Part shown: piece by piece, positions 41,804-51,227 of the stretch | How positions within the stretch are numbered: the stretch's first letter is position 1 | Layout of the letters: every line of letters starts with the position of its first letter | Source: Phyllobacteriaceae bacterium | GTDB taxonomy: Bacteria > Pseudomonadota > Alphaproteobacteria > Rhizobiales > Rhizobiaceae | Direction of reading: 5' to 3' | Assembly: GCA_002708825.1 (NCBI GenBank) | Contig: PAPF01000007.1 | Span: forward strand, 81,572 to 145,571 | DNA: 64,000 nucleotides | Notes under the pieces: model-generated | The model's input: only the letters and a program-made list of their open reading frames with translations | Told to the model about the DNA's origin: nothing | The model's database searches: none | Position numbers and translations under genes: made by a program

Positions 41804-41908
41804 GGGAGTAAGCCTCGGCCGCTGCCGGAATGGAGCGGAGCGTGATGATCGACGCGCCTGAATATGGGCCAAATTGTGGCGCAGAGCGCCCCCCGGCTGG
41901 CTCGCTCC

Positions 41909-41938
41909 GCAAGCCGGCAAGGCTTGCGCCCGCTTGAC
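41909..41938 (+). promoter_or_regulatory. Hairpin and CTTGAC box upstream of fabD
   Basis: GCAAGCC-GGCAA-GGCTTGC (41909-41927) is a perfect 7-base dyad. Five bases later, CTTGAC (41933-41938) is a perfect -35 hexamer. The -10 position (41956-41961, GCAACG) is weak, so a factor binding the dyad could be needed. fabD starts at 42006. Confidence 0.35.
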
Positions 41939-42005
41939 TTTCGCGCGTCACCTGCGCAACGAGGGCACCATACAGGCGTCAGGACGTTTCAGGGAGCAAT
42001 TCACC

Positions 42006-42947
42006 ATGGCCATCGCGTTCACCTTTCCCGGCCAGGGCAGCCAGTCGGTCGGCATGGGCAGGGACCTCGCCGAGGCCTTTCCGGAGGCGCGAGCGGTTTT
42101 CGACGAGGTGGACGAGGCGCTCGGCGAGAAGCTTTCTTCGATCATGTGGGAAGGGCCCGAAGAGACGCTGACGCTGACCGCCAATGCCCAGCCGGCGCTT
42201 ATGGCCGTTTCGATGGCCGTGATGCGCGTGATGGAATCGCGCGGCTTCTCGCTCGCCGGCAAGGCCGCTTGCGTCGCCGGCCATTCGCTCGGCGAATATT
42301 CCGCGCTGTGCGCCGCCGGCATGTTCTCGATAGCCGATACGGCCCGCCTTTTGCGCATCCGCGGCAATGCCATGCAGGCAGCGGTGCCTGCCGGGCAAGG
42401 CGCGATGGCGGCCATCATCGGGCTTGAGGAACCGGATGTCGCGGCTGCCTGCGACGAGGCCGCTGCCATCGGCCCGTGCCAGATCGCCAATGACAATGGC
42501 GGCGGGCAGATCGTCATTTCCGGCGCGAAGGCTGCGGTGGAGAAGGCGGTGGAACTGGCGTCGGCCAAAGGCGCCAAGCGCGCCATCATGCTGCCGGTTT
42601 CCGCACCGTTCCATTCCGCCATGATGGCGCCGGCCGCCGATGCCATGCGCGAGGCCCTGGCGTCCGTCGAGAAGAAGGCTCCCGCCGTGCCCGTCATCGC
42701 CAATGTTACTGTGTCGCCGCTCACCGATCCCGAAGAGATCGCCGCGCGCCTCGTCGAGCAGGTCACCGGACGCGTGCGCTGGCGCGAGACCGTGCAATGG
42801 TTCGCCGCCAACGGTATCGGCACCGCCTATGAGATCGGCTCGGGCAAGGGCCTGACCGGCCTTGCCCGGCGCATCGACAAGTCCGTCTCCGGCATCGCCG
42901 TCAACACGCCCGCCGACATCGAATCCGCGCTCGCCGCGCTGGCCTGA
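42006..42947 (+). CDS. fabD: Malonyl-CoA:ACP transacylase
   Basis: The 313-residue enzyme moves malonyl from CoA to ACP for fatty acid synthesis. Ser94 in AGHSLGEYSA is the nucleophile, FTFPGQGSQSVGMG opens the domain, and PFHSAMM carries the second catalytic His. ATG 42006 is the canonical start, with GGGAG nine bases upstream. It begins the fabD-fabG-acpP-fabF run. Confidence 0.97.
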   Translation: MAIAFTFPGQGSQSVGMGRDLAEAFPEARAVFDEVDEALGEKLSSIMWEGPEETLTLTANAQPALMAVSMAVMRVMESRGFSLAGKAACVAGHSLGEYSALCAAGMFSIADTARLLRIRGNAMQAAVPAGQGAMAAIIGLEEPDVAAACDEAAAIGPCQIANDNGGGQIVISGAKAAVEKAVELASAKGAKRAIMLPVSAPFHSAMMAPAADAMREALASVEKKAPAVPVIANVTVSPLTDPEEIAARLVEQVTGRVRWRETVQWFAANGIGTAYEIGSGKGLTGLARRIDKSVSGIAVNTPADIESALAALA

Positions 42948-42987
42948 CCGCCGCCCGCGACGCCCGAACCGCGAAAGGAACCTCCCC

Positions 42988-43725
42988 ATGATCGACCTGA
43001 CCGGCCGCAAGGCCCTTGTCACCGGCGCCACCGGCGGCATCGGCGAATCGATTGCCCGCCAGCTTCACGCGCTCGGCGCGACCGTCGGCCTTCACGGGAC
43101 GCGGGTCGAGAAGCTGGAGAGCCTTGCCGCCGATCTCGGGGAGCGGGTCGTGCTGCTTCCGGCCAACCTGTCCGACCGCGACGCGGTGAAGGAACTGGGG
43201 CAGAAGGCCGAGGCGGAACTCGAAGGCGTGGACATCCTTGTCAACAATGCCGGTATCACCCGCGACGGCCTGTTCGTGCGCATGTCCGACGCCGATTGGG
43301 ACGCCGTGCTGGAAGTCAACCTGACGGCGGTCTTCCGCCTGACCCGCGAACTCACCCATCCCATGATGCGCCGCCGCTTCGGCCGCATCGTCAACATCAC
43401 CTCGGTCGTGGGCGTGACCGGCAATCCCGGCCAGGCGAACTATTGCGCCTCCAAGGCCGGCATGGTCGGCTTCTCCAAATCGCTCGCCCAGGAGATCGCC
43501 AGCCGCAACGTCACCGTCAATTGCGTGGCGCCGGGATTCATCGAATCCGACATGACCGGCAAGCTCAACGACAAGCAGAAGGACGCCATCATGGGCGCCA
43601 TTCCGATGAAGCGCATGGGCAAGGGCGAGGAGATCGCCTCCGCGGTCGCCTGGCTCGCCTCCGACGGCGCGGGCTACGTCACGGGACAGACCATTCATGT
43701 CAATGGCGGCATGGCGATGATCTGA
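42988..43725 (+). CDS. fabG: 3-oxoacyl-ACP reductase
   Basis: A 245-residue NADPH-dependent SDR that reduces 3-oxoacyl-ACP. Gly-rich TGATGGIGESIA, NNAGITRDGL, Ser139, Tyr152 and Lys156 in YCASKAGMV are all present, and VAPGFIESDMTGKL is typical of FabG. The Shine-Dalgarno is AAAGGAA, about eight bases before ATG 42988. The order after fabD and before acpP fixes it as the housekeeping FabG. Confidence 0.97.
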   Translation: MIDLTGRKALVTGATGGIGESIARQLHALGATVGLHGTRVEKLESLAADLGERVVLLPANLSDRDAVKELGQKAEAELEGVDILVNNAGITRDGLFVRMSDADWDAVLEVNLTAVFRLTRELTHPMMRRRFGRIVNITSVVGVTGNPGQANYCASKAGMVGFSKSLAQEIASRNVTVNCVAPGFIESDMTGKLNDKQKDAIMGAIPMKRMGKGEEIASAVAWLASDGAGYVTGQTIHVNGGMAMI

Positions 43726-43811
43726 ACCGGCGAAATTGGCGGAGCGTGGCGCGGTCAAGCCCCCAAGTTTTGGCTATTTCCCGTTTCCCCGCCATCTTTC
43801 AGCTTGATTAC

Positions 43812-43825
43812 CGGCAGGCCTGCCG
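43812..43825. repeat. 14-bp perfect palindrome upstream of acpP
   Basis: CGGCAGGCCTGCCG lies 45 bases before the acpP start, within the 144-base gap after fabG. It sits between CTTGAT (43803-43808) and GTTAAC (43825-43830), which could serve as a weak -35 and -10 with 16 bases between them. An operator for a fatty acid regulator is possible; no factor is known to me. Confidence 0.4.
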
Positions 43826-43869
43826 TTAACGAAGGCGCACATTTTTCAAACCAAGTCGAGGGTTCCGAC

Positions 43870-44106
43870 ATGAGCGATATCGCAGAACGCGTCAAGAAAA
43901 TCGTGGTTGAGCATCTGGGTGTTGATGCCGACAAGGTCAACGAAGGCGCGTCCTTCATCGACGACCTGGGCGCCGACAGCCTGGACACCGTCGAACTCGT
44001 GATGGCGTTCGAGGAAGAGTTCGGCGTCGAGATTCCCGATGATGCCGCCGAGACGATCCTGACCGTCGGTGACGCCGTGAAGTACATCGAGAAGGCCTCG
44101 GCCTGA
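43870..44106 (+). CDS. acpP: Acyl carrier protein
   Basis: A 78-residue acidic carrier. Ser37 in [20 protein letters not shown] takes the 4'-phosphopantetheine arm. The length and the helix pattern [23 protein letters not shown] are those of the primary alphaproteobacterial AcpP. The gene lies between fabG and fabF. Confidence 0.98.
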   Translation: MSDIAERVKKIVVEHLGVDADKVNEGASFIDDLGADSLDTVELVMAFEEEFGVEIPDDAAETILTVGDAVKYIEKASA

Positions 44107-44118
44107 TCGCTGCTGCCC

Positions 44119-44156
44119 GGGCGGCCCGCCTTGGCCGCCCGCACAGCGCCTGCTTT
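44119..44156 (+). terminator. Hairpin after acpP
   Basis: GGGCGGC (44119-44125) pairs with GCCGCCC (44134-44140) around 8 bases, starting 13 bases after the acpP stop. A short T4 follows only at 44153-44156, so termination is probably partial, allowing more acpP than fabF message. Confidence 0.4.
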
Positions 44157-44190
44157 TCCGTTACAGCGCTGAACCATTGGAGGGTCTCGC

Positions 44191-45453
44191 ATGCGGCGAG
44201 TCGTTGTCACCGGTATCGGCCTGCTTTCGCCCTTCGGAATGGGCGCGGAGCATACGTGGGCGCAGATCCTTGCCGGCAAGTCCGCCTGCCGCAGGATCGA
44301 GACCTTCGAAACCGAAGATCTTGCATGCAAGATCGCCCACGTCATTCCGCGTGGCGATGGCACCGGAAACACGTTCAATCCCGACCAGTTCCTTGAAACC
44401 AAGGAGCAGCGCAAGGTCGGCGCCTTCATTCTCTACGGCATTGCTGCCGCCGAGGAAGCCATCGCCGATTCCGGCTGGCAGGCGAAGTCCTACGAGGACC
44501 AGTGCGCCACCGGCGTACTGATCGGGTCCGGCATTGGCGGTGTCGACGGCATTGCGGAAAGCACGCTGATCCTGTCCGATCGCGGCCCGCGCCGGATTTC
44601 GCCGTTCTTCATTCCCGGCAACATCATCAACCTGATTTCCGGCCAGGTCTCCATCCGGCATGGTTTCAAGGGCCCGAATCATGCGGTCGTGACGGCCTGC
44701 TCGACCGGTGCCCACGCCATTGGCGATGCGGCCCGCCTGATCATGCTGGGTGACGCCGATGTCATGGTGGCCGGTGGCGCCGAGGCGCCCATCACCCGCC
44801 TTTCCATGGCCGGTTTCGCCGCCTGCAAGGCCCTTTCGACCAAGCGCAACGACGAGCCCGAACGCGCCTCGCGTCCCTATGATGCCGACCGCGACGGCTT
44901 TGTCATGGGCGAGGGCGCCGGTGTCGTCGTGCTCGAGGAACTCGACCATGCGGTCGCGCGTGGCGCGAAGATCTACGGCGAGGTGGTCGGCTACGGACTG
45001 ACCGGCGATGCCTACCACATCACCGCGCCGGCCGAGGATGGCGATGGCGCCTATCGCTGCATGCAGGCCGCGCTGAAGCGCGCCGGCATCGCACCCGCCG
45101 ATATTGACTACATCAACGCCCACGGCACCTCCACCATGGCCGACGTCATCGAGCTGGCCGCCGTGGAGCGGGTGCTCGGAAACGCGGCATCGAAGGTTTC
45201 GATGTCCTCGACCAAGTCGTCGATCGGCCATCTGCTGGGTGCTGCCGGCGCAGCCGAGGCCATTTTCTCGTTGCTGGCCATCCGCGACAATATCGCGCCC
45301 CCGACGATCAACCTGGACACGCCTTCGGTCGAAACGGCGATCGACCTGGTGCCGAACAAGGCACGCGAGCGCCAGATCGACGTGGCGCTTTCCAATTCCT
45401 TCGGCTTCGGCGGCACAAACGCTTCGCTTGTGTTCCGCCGCTACCAGGGCTGA
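44191..45453 (+). CDS. fabF: 3-oxoacyl-ACP synthase II
   Basis: The 420-residue KAS II elongates acyl-ACP with malonyl-ACP. Cys170 in VTACSTGAHAIGD is the nucleophile. NAHGTSTMADVIEL and SSIGHLLGAAGA carry the two catalytic His residues, and GFGGTNASLVF closes the thiolase fold. GGAGGG precedes ATG 44191. Confidence 0.97.
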   Translation: MRRVVVTGIGLLSPFGMGAEHTWAQILAGKSACRRIETFETEDLACKIAHVIPRGDGTGNTFNPDQFLETKEQRKVGAFILYGIAAAEEAIADSGWQAKSYEDQCATGVLIGSGIGGVDGIAESTLILSDRGPRRISPFFIPGNIINLISGQVSIRHGFKGPNHAVVTACSTGAHAIGDAARLIMLGDADVMVAGGAEAPITRLSMAGFAACKALSTKRNDEPERASRPYDADRDGFVMGEGAGVVVLEELDHAVARGAKIYGEVVGYGLTGDAYHITAPAEDGDGAYRCMQAALKRAGIAPADIDYINAHGTSTMADVIELAAVERVLGNAASKVSMSSTKSSIGHLLGAAGAAEAIFSLLAIRDNIAPPTINLDTPSVETAIDLVPNKARERQIDVALSNSFGFGGTNASLVFRRYQG

Positions 45454-45461
45454 GACCGGAC

Positions 45462-45494
45462 CGCCTTTTCGCCATATTGGCTGCCGAAAAGGCG
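45462..45494 (+). promoter_or_regulatory. 10-bp inverted repeat between fabF and mltG
   Basis: CGCCTTTTCG (45462-45471) and CGAAAAGGCG (45485-45494) are perfect complements around 13 bases, just after fabF. The right arm contains AAAAGG, which would be the Shine-Dalgarno for a GTG start at 45499. In RNA it would be sequestered, favouring the ATG at 45532. Confidence 0.6.
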
Positions 45495-45531
45495 CTTCGT
45501 GAATGACGAAGTGAGGCATCGCGGAAAGACG

Positions 45532-46725
45532 ATGAACGATACGCCGCAAAACCGTTTCGGCCGAAATGCGGGCGGGTCCGACGGACCCATCGTCCCGAAA
45601 TCGCCGAGCCAGGCCTTCCGGCCGGAACAGGGCACGCCGCCGCCGAGGCGTTCGCGTGCCGCGCGCAACCAGTTCGTCGTCTTCCTGAATTTTGCCCTGT
45701 CCACGGTCATCCTCACCGTCATCGTCGTCGGAATCGCGCTCTGGTTCGGACGCCAGGAATTCATGGCGCCCGGGCCGTCATCGACGGCGACGACCTTCTC
45801 CGTGCCACGGGCGGCGGGAACCAGCCAGATCGCGGCGCTTATGGCGCGCCGCAACCTCATTACCGACGAGCGGATCTTCTCGCTGGGCGTGCGCGCCTTT
45901 GGCAATGACGGCACGCTGAAGGCGGGCGAATACGAGATCAAGGCGGGCGCTTCCATGAAGGACATCATGGAACTGCTCAAGAGCGGCCGCTCCATCCTCT
46001 ACTCGCTCACCGTGCCTGAGGGTTTCACCGTCGCCCAGGTGGCAAGGCGCATTGAGGCGAACAACGTGCTGACGGGCGACATGCCCGAAGAACTGCCCCC
46101 GGAGGGCAGCCTGATCGCCGATACGCAGAAGTTCGAGCGCGGTACGTCGCGCGCCGATCTGATCGAGCGGATGCGCAAGGCCCAGGAACAACTCGTCCAG
46201 CGCATCTGGGAACGCCGCGACCCCGACATCCCGGTCAAGGACATCAACGAGTTCGTGACGCTGGCCTCCATTGTCGAAAAGGAAACCGGCGTGGCCGACG
46301 AACGCCCGCGCGTCGCCGCCGTCTTCATCAACCGCTTGCGCAAGGGCATGCGCCTGCAATCGGACCCGACCATCATTTACGGATTGTTCGGCGGCGAGGG
46401 CAAACCCTCCGACCGGCCGATCTACCGCTCGGATATCGACAAGCCGACGCCCTACAACACCTACGTGATCGACGGGCTGCCGCCCACGCCGATCGCCATT
46501 CCGGGCCGGGCGGCGCTCGAGGCCGTGGCCAATCCCTCGACCACGAACGATCTGTTCTTCGTCGCGGACGGGACCGGCGGCCATGTCTTCGCCGAGACGC
46601 TGGACGAGCATAATGAGAATGTCCGCCGCTGGCGCGAAATAGAGCGGCAGCGGGAAGCGGAGGCGCGTGAGGCAGCCGACGGTCAGGATGGCGCCGCGCC
46701 TGACGGCGAGAAACCGGCCGAGTGA
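45532..46725 (+). CDS. mltG: Endolytic murein transglycosylase MltG
   Basis: The 397-residue inner membrane enzyme cleaves nascent peptidoglycan glycan strands and sets their length. A basic cytoplasmic head is followed by one membrane helix (about residues 47-70), a LysM-like segment (about 85-165) and the YceG fold with catalytic Glu249 in LASIVEKETG, then LQSDPTIIYG and PTPYNTY. The ATG at 45532 has GGAAAG upstream. An earlier GTG at 45499 would add 11 residues, but its Shine-Dalgarno lies in a hairpin. The C-terminal tail is rich in Glu and Ala. Confidence 0.93.
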   Translation: MNDTPQNRFGRNAGGSDGPIVPKSPSQAFRPEQGTPPPRRSRAARNQFVVFLNFALSTVILTVIVVGIALWFGRQEFMAPGPSSTATTFSVPRAAGTSQIAALMARRNLITDERIFSLGVRAFGNDGTLKAGEYEIKAGASMKDIMELLKSGRSILYSLTVPEGFTVAQVARRIEANNVLTGDMPEELPPEGSLIADTQKFERGTSRADLIERMRKAQEQLVQRIWERRDPDIPVKDINEFVTLASIVEKETGVADERPRVAAVFINRLRKGMRLQSDPTIIYGLFGGEGKPSDRPIYRSDIDKPTPYNTYVIDGLPPTPIAIPGRAALEAVANPSTTNDLFFVADGTGGHVFAETLDEHNENVRRWREIERQREAEAREAADGQDGAAPDGEKPAE

Positions 46726-46752
46726 ACATCCGGCGAGCGGGGGAGGCGGGAA

Positions 46753-47640
46753 ATGGCGTTGCAGAGCATGACGGGCTTTGCCCGCGCTGAGGGTGAGGCG
46801 GGCGGCGCTTCCTTCGCCTGGGAACTGAAATCGGTAAACGGCAAGGGGCTGGAAGCGCGCCTGCGCCTTCCCCAGGGCCTGGAGCGCCTCGAGCAGGCCG
46901 TTCGTGGCGCCATCCAGCGCCGCTTTGCTCGCGGCAATGTCCATGCCAGCCTCACTGTCACGCGGGCCGCGGGAGAAGGGTCTTTCTCCGTCAACCGGGC
47001 GTTCCTGCATGAAGTCGCGGTGCTGGCCCAGCATCTGAGCAAGGAGTATGGCTTTCGCCCTGCTTCGGCCGACGGGATACTGGCACTGCGCGGCGTCCTC
47101 GAGCAGGGCGATGCGCCAGAGAACGAGCAGGAGCGTGAAGCCTTCGATGCCGCCATTCTCGATGGTCTCGAATCTGCTTTGGACGACCTGGCCGGGATGC
47201 GAAGCCAGGAAGGCAAGGCGCTCAGCGCCTTCCTGCTGCTCCAGATCGACGAGATCGAGGTCCTTGCCCTGCGTGCCAGGGCTGATCCCTCCCGCGAGCC
47301 GGATGAAATCGCCAGAAGGCTTGCCCAGCAGGTCGACATGCTCATGGCGTCCGGCAAGCAGCTTGATGCCGACCGGCTTCACGCCGAAGCCGCGCTTCTT
47401 GCCGCCAAGGCCGATATCAGGGAAGAACTGGACCGCCTGATGACCCATGTGGCCTCGGCGCGCGAGTTGATCGCCTCCGGCGGGCGGGCGGGCCGGAAAC
47501 TCGATTTCCTCGCCCAGGAATTCAACCGCGAGGCCAATACCCTTTGCTCCAAGTCCAACGCCGCTACGGTGACCGCGATCGGCCTGCAGATGAAGGTGGC
47601 CGTCGACCAGTTCCGCGAGCAGGTCCAGAACATCGAATGA
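46753..47640 (+). CDS. yicC: YicC-family endoribonuclease
   Basis: The 295-residue YicC protein belongs to a recently recognised RNase family that degrades certain small RNAs. [35 protein letters not shown] is the N-terminal signature, and [40 protein letters not shown] the C-terminal DUF1732-type end. GGGAGG lies before ATG 46753. It lies directly upstream of gmk, a conserved pairing. Confidence 0.95.
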   Translation: MALQSMTGFARAEGEAGGASFAWELKSVNGKGLEARLRLPQGLERLEQAVRGAIQRRFARGNVHASLTVTRAAGEGSFSVNRAFLHEVAVLAQHLSKEYGFRPASADGILALRGVLEQGDAPENEQEREAFDAAILDGLESALDDLAGMRSQEGKALSAFLLLQIDEIEVLALRARADPSREPDEIARRLAQQVDMLMASGKQLDADRLHAEAALLAAKADIREELDRLMTHVASARELIASGGRAGRKLDFLAQEFNREANTLCSKSNAATVTAIGLQMKVAVDQFREQVQNIE

Positions 47641-47650
47641 GGAACCGGTC

Positions 47651-48325
47651 ATGACGAACACGCTGGCACGGGGCAACGATCTCCCCTCCGCGGCAATCCG
47701 GCGCCGCGGGCTCATGCTGGTCCTGTCCTCGCCCTCGGGTGCCGGCAAGTCGACCATTGCGCGCAACCTGCTGGAAAACGACAAGCAGCTTGAACTTTCC
47801 GTATCCGTCACCACGCGTCAGCGCCGGCCCTCCGAGATCGACGGCGTGCATTACCATTTCGCCACGCAGCGCGATTTCGAGCGCATGCGGGATACCGACG
47901 CCCTGATCGAGTGGGCCGAGGTTCATGGCAATTTCTACGGAACGCCGCGCGAAGCGGCGGAGAATGCCCTGGCCGAGGGCCGCGACATGCTGTTCGACAT
48001 CGACTGGCAGGGCGCCCAGCAGATGAAGGAGAAGATGCGGGCCGACATCGTTTCCATCTTCATTCTGCCGCCTTCCATGGCCGAACTGAAGGCGCGGCTG
48101 AAGCGCCGGGCCGAAGACAGCGAGGAAGTGATCGAGCGGCGCCTTGCCAATGCCCGCTCGGAGATCGAGCATTGGCGCGAGTATGACTACGTCGTCGTCA
48201 ATGACGACCTCGACAGGGCCTTCGCCGCGGTCCGTGCCATCGTCTCGGCCGAGCGCCTGCGCCGAGACCGGCGGCCGGGCCTTTTCGATTTCGTCAGCGG
48301 CCTTCTCGACGAACAGCCGGCCTGA
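47651..48325 (+). CDS. gmk: Guanylate kinase
   Basis: The 224-residue enzyme phosphorylates GMP and dGMP to the diphosphates. The P-loop SPSGAGKS is at residues 28-35, [21 protein letters not shown] forms the GMP-binding domain, and [13 protein letters not shown] follows. The gene starts 10 bases after yicC. The N-terminal 18 residues extend beyond the usual start; a shorter start has no better ribosome-binding site. Confidence 0.96.
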   Translation: MTNTLARGNDLPSAAIRRRGLMLVLSSPSGAGKSTIARNLLENDKQLELSVSVTTRQRRPSEIDGVHYHFATQRDFERMRDTDALIEWAEVHGNFYGTPREAAENALAEGRDMLFDIDWQGAQQMKEKMRADIVSIFILPPSMAELKARLKRRAEDSEEVIERRLANARSEIEHWREYDYVVVNDDLDRAFAAVRAIVSAERLRRDRRPGLFDFVSGLLDEQPA

Positions 48326-48342
48326 TCGCAGGCCATTGGCGC

Positions 48343-49188
48343 TCAGACGAGGTTTGCCAGCCGGACGAATTCGCCGATGCCCAGCGTTTCGGCACGCCGT
48401 GTCGGATCGATTCCGGCTTTCGCCAGCAGCGCTTCACCGCCCAGCGGTTTCAGGCTCTGGCGAAGCATCTTGCGGCGTTGCCCGAAGGCTGCAAGCGTTA
48501 CCCGTTCCAGCCTGGAGAGGTCACAGGGCTCCGGCGTGGCGCGGGGCACCAGGTGAACCACGGCGGAACTGACCTTGGGCGGCGGCGAAAAGGCTTGCGG
48601 CGGAAGCTCGAAGGCAATCCTCGCCTGCGAACGCCATCCCGCCAGCACGCCGAGCCGGCCGTAGGCTGCGGTGCCGGGCGCCGCGACGATGCGCTGCGCC
48701 ACTTCCTTCTGGAACATCAGCGTCAGCGAGCGGTAGAAGGGCGGCCATGGCTCGGCGGTCAGCCAGCCGGTAAGCAGTTCCGTGCCGATATTGTAGGGCA
48801 GGTTCGCCACGATCCGCACATCGTCATGCCCCTCGGCAAGTGCCGCGAAATCCGTTTCGAGCGCATCGCCGGCAACGATGTCGAGCCGGCCCGGATAGCG
48901 CGCGGCGATTTCGGCCAGCGCCGGCAGGCAGCGCTCGTCGCGCTCGACCGCGATCACGCGATCCGCCCCGCCATGCAGCAGCGCCCGTGTCAGTCCGCCC
49001 GGTCCCGGTCCGACCTCGATCACGGTGACGCCCTCCAGCGGCCCGGCGATACGGGCGATCTTGGCGGTGATGTTGAGGTCCAGGAGGAAATTCTGGCCGA
49101 GCGACTTCTTTGCCGCCAGCCCGTGCGCGGCGATCACGGCGCGCAGCGGCGGCAAGCCGTCCATGCTGGTCCCCTCTGTCCGGCTCAT
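48343..49188 (-). CDS. rsmA: 16S rRNA (adenine1518/1519-N6)-dimethyltransferase
   Basis: The 281-residue RsmA/KsgA dimethylates two adjacent adenines in the 3' hairpin of 16S rRNA late in 30S assembly. [27 protein letters not shown] (SAM loop) and NLPYNIG (the NLPY catalytic motif) are all present. ATG 49188 overlaps the pdxA stop by four bases, while a second ATG at 49164 is possible. It is convergent with gmk, 17 bases away. Confidence 0.96.
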   Translation of the reverse strand: MSRTEGTSMDGLPPLRAVIAAHGLAAKKSLGQNFLLDLNITAKIARIAGPLEGVTVIEVGPGPGGLTRALLHGGADRVIAVERDERCLPALAEIAARYPGRLDIVAGDALETDFAALAEGHDDVRIVANLPYNIGTELLTGWLTAEPWPPFYRSLTLMFQKEVAQRIVAAPGTAAYGRLGVLAGWRSQARIAFELPPQAFSPPPKVSSAVVHLVPRATPEPCDLSRLERVTLAAFGQRRKMLRQSLKPLGGEALLAKAGIDPTRRAETLGIGEFVRLANLV

Positions 49189-50198
49189 GCCCGCCCGCTT
49201 TCGTGGGATGCCATTTCCGCAGCCATGCGCAGCGCGGCGATGAAGCTGTCCGGCCGCGCAATCCCCTTGCCCGCGATGTCGAAGGCGGTGCCGTGGTCGG
49301 GCGACGTGCGGATGAAGGGCAGGCCGAGGGTCGTGTTGACGGCATCATCAAAGCCCAGCGCCTTGGCCGGGATCAGGGCCTGGTCGTGATACATGCAGAC
49401 GGCAACATCGTAGCCGGCCCGCGCGCGGTCATGGAACATCGTGTCGGCGGGCAGGGGGCCGGCAATGTCATGGCCCTGTGACCGCAACCGGTCGAGCACG
49501 GGTCCGATCACTTCGATTTCCTCGCGGCCGAGGCTTCCGCCTTCGCCGGCATGCGGGTTCAGCCCGGCCACCGCGATGCGCGGCCGCTTCAGCCCGAACC
49601 GCGCCTGCATGTCGCGCGCCGTGATGAGCAGGGTTTCTTCCAGCAGGTCCGGCGTCAGCGCGTCCGGAACGTCCGCCAGCGGTATGTGGATCGTGACAGG
49701 AACGGTGCGCAGTTTCGGTCCCGCCAGCATCATCACCGGCCGCACGGCCTCGCCGGTGGCCTCATGGGCAAGCTTCGCCAGGTATTCGGTATGGCCGGGA
49801 AAGGCAAAGCCGGCCTCGTAAAGCGGCTTCTTGGCGATCGGCAAGGTGACGATGGCGGCGGCTTCGCCGGCCATGGTGTCGGCCACCGCACGTTCGATCG
49901 CGCCGGTGATCATGCCGGCATGGGCAGGATCGGGAACACCGGCCCGGACTGGATGGGCGCAGGGCAGGTTCAGAACAGGGAGCGCCTGTCCGAAGGCGTC
50001 AGCCGCCTGCGCCGGACCGGTGATCTCCTGCACCGGCAGCACATGGCCGGTCTCGATGGCGCGGGCGGCAAGAATGGTGCTGTCGCCGATGAGGTAGAAC
50101 GGGGGAAGAGCCCCGGCATCGCGCCCGAGCCAGGCGGACGCGGCGATCTCCAAGCCGATACCGGCCGGATCGCCGCCAGATACTGCGAGCGGTTTCAA
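49185..50198 (-). CDS. pdxA: 4-hydroxythreonine-4-phosphate dehydrogenase
   Basis: The 337-residue enzyme oxidises 4-phosphohydroxy-L-threonine in the DXP-dependent pyridoxal phosphate pathway. SGGDPAGIG opens the fold, and metal-binding His residues lie in [24 protein letters not shown] and [11 protein letters not shown]. It follows surA after four bases and is coupled to rsmA, a common proteobacterial order (surA-pdxA-rsmA). Confidence 0.96.
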   Translation of the reverse strand: MKPLAVSGGDPAGIGLEIAASAWLGRDAGALPPFYLIGDSTILAARAIETGHVLPVQEITGPAQAADAFGQALPVLNLPCAHPVRAGVPDPAHAGMITGAIERAVADTMAGEAAAIVTLPIAKKPLYEAGFAFPGHTEYLAKLAHEATGEAVRPVMMLAGPKLRTVPVTIHIPLADVPDALTPDLLEETLLITARDMQARFGLKRPRIAVAGLNPHAGEGGSLGREEIEVIGPVLDRLRSQGHDIAGPLPADTMFHDRARAGYDVAVCMYHDQALIPAKALGFDDAVNTTLGLPFIRTSPDHGTAFDIAGKGIARPDSFIAALRMAAEMASHESGRA

Positions 50199-50202
50199 GG
50201 GC

Positions 50203-51144
50203 TTACCGCTTGACGATCCGGGCCCTGTCGCGCAGTTCCTTCATGTACTTGTCGCTCAGCGCCTTGGCCTGTTCATCCATGTCGCCTTCGTTGGTGAACA
50301 CCATCTGGGCGACGCGATCATCGGAGACCAGCTTTGCGCGGCAGATGGCAATGAACTCGGCGCCACGATCGGTCACGCGCACCTTGGTCGCCTGACCCTC
50401 GTTGATCGCCTTGATGAGCGGCGCCCAGTCCGGCGGCAGTTCCGGTTCGAGAACGCGGCCGAGATCGCGAACCGTCACGTCAAGCAGGCCCTTGGCCTGG
50501 TTGTGTGTCTGGTCGCACCCGTTGAAGCGCGAGCGCATGTTCTCGGCCTCGCGCTTGCGCGTGTTCAGCTTGGCCTTGCGCTCCGCCGCGGGCACGACGA
50601 AGATCACCTGCTGCAGGATGTATTCCGTTGCGGTCGGCTTGTCGCCGCCCTGCTTGAGCATGCGTTGCACGACGTCCTGCTCGCTCATCCGGCCTTCGGC
50701 GCGGAAACGCGCGCGCAGCAGCGCCTGCCAGCCCATCTGGACGCGGATGAATTCCTTGAAATGGGCGGACGTCACGCCGGATTGGGCGAGAATGCCGGAA
50801 AGCTGCTTGGTCGAGAGCTTGTTCTGCTTGGCGAAGTTCGCGAAATTCTCGTCGATGGCCGTCTGGGGAATGTTCACGTTGAGGCGCTTCATTTCCACCG
50901 AGCGCAGCGCCTGGTCCACCATCTCGTCGGCGGCCATGCTGTTCAGGTTGCCGCTGCGCCGCTGCAGCCGCAGGAATGCCGCGCGCCGCGCAATGTCGTA
51001 GCTCGTCACCGGCAGGTTGTTGACGATGTAGCGGATCTCGGAGGCCTGGGCCGGCGTGGAGAAGCCGGCCTCCGACAGGGGTGACAGGACGAACGCGGTA
51101 GCGAGCGCGCCGGCAGTCAGGATTGTCTTCATGCGACGGGTCAT
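50203..51144 (-). CDS. surA: SurA-type periplasmic chaperone/isomerase
   Basis: The 313-residue protein has a signal peptide ([23 protein letters not shown], with cleavage near AQASE) and a SurA N-terminal domain ([25 protein letters not shown] ... [22 protein letters not shown]). A single parvulin-like segment ends the protein. SurA guides outer membrane proteins to the Bam machine. It is shorter than E. coli SurA (428 residues), as in most Rhizobiales. ATG 51144 has CGGAG five bases upstream. It lies between lptD and pdxA, which supports the name. Confidence 0.88.
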   Translation of the reverse strand: MTRRMKTILTAGALATAFVLSPLSEAGFSTPAQASEIRYIVNNLPVTSYDIARRAAFLRLQRRSGNLNSMAADEMVDQALRSVEMKRLNVNIPQTAIDENFANFAKQNKLSTKQLSGILAQSGVTSAHFKEFIRVQMGWQALLRARFRAEGRMSEQDVVQRMLKQGGDKPTATEYILQQVIFVVPAAERKAKLNTRKREAENMRSRFNGCDQTHNQAKGLLDVTVRDLGRVLEPELPPDWAPLIKAINEGQATKVRVTDRGAEFIAICRAKLVSDDRVAQMVFTNEGDMDEQAKALSDKYMKELRDRARIVKR

Positions 51145-51227
51145 GGCGGCTCCGTTGAACTGGCGTGTTGGTGTCTTGGCTCCCCGGGTGCCCATTGTAT
51201 GCGGCAAAAGCATGACGTCAAACCGCG

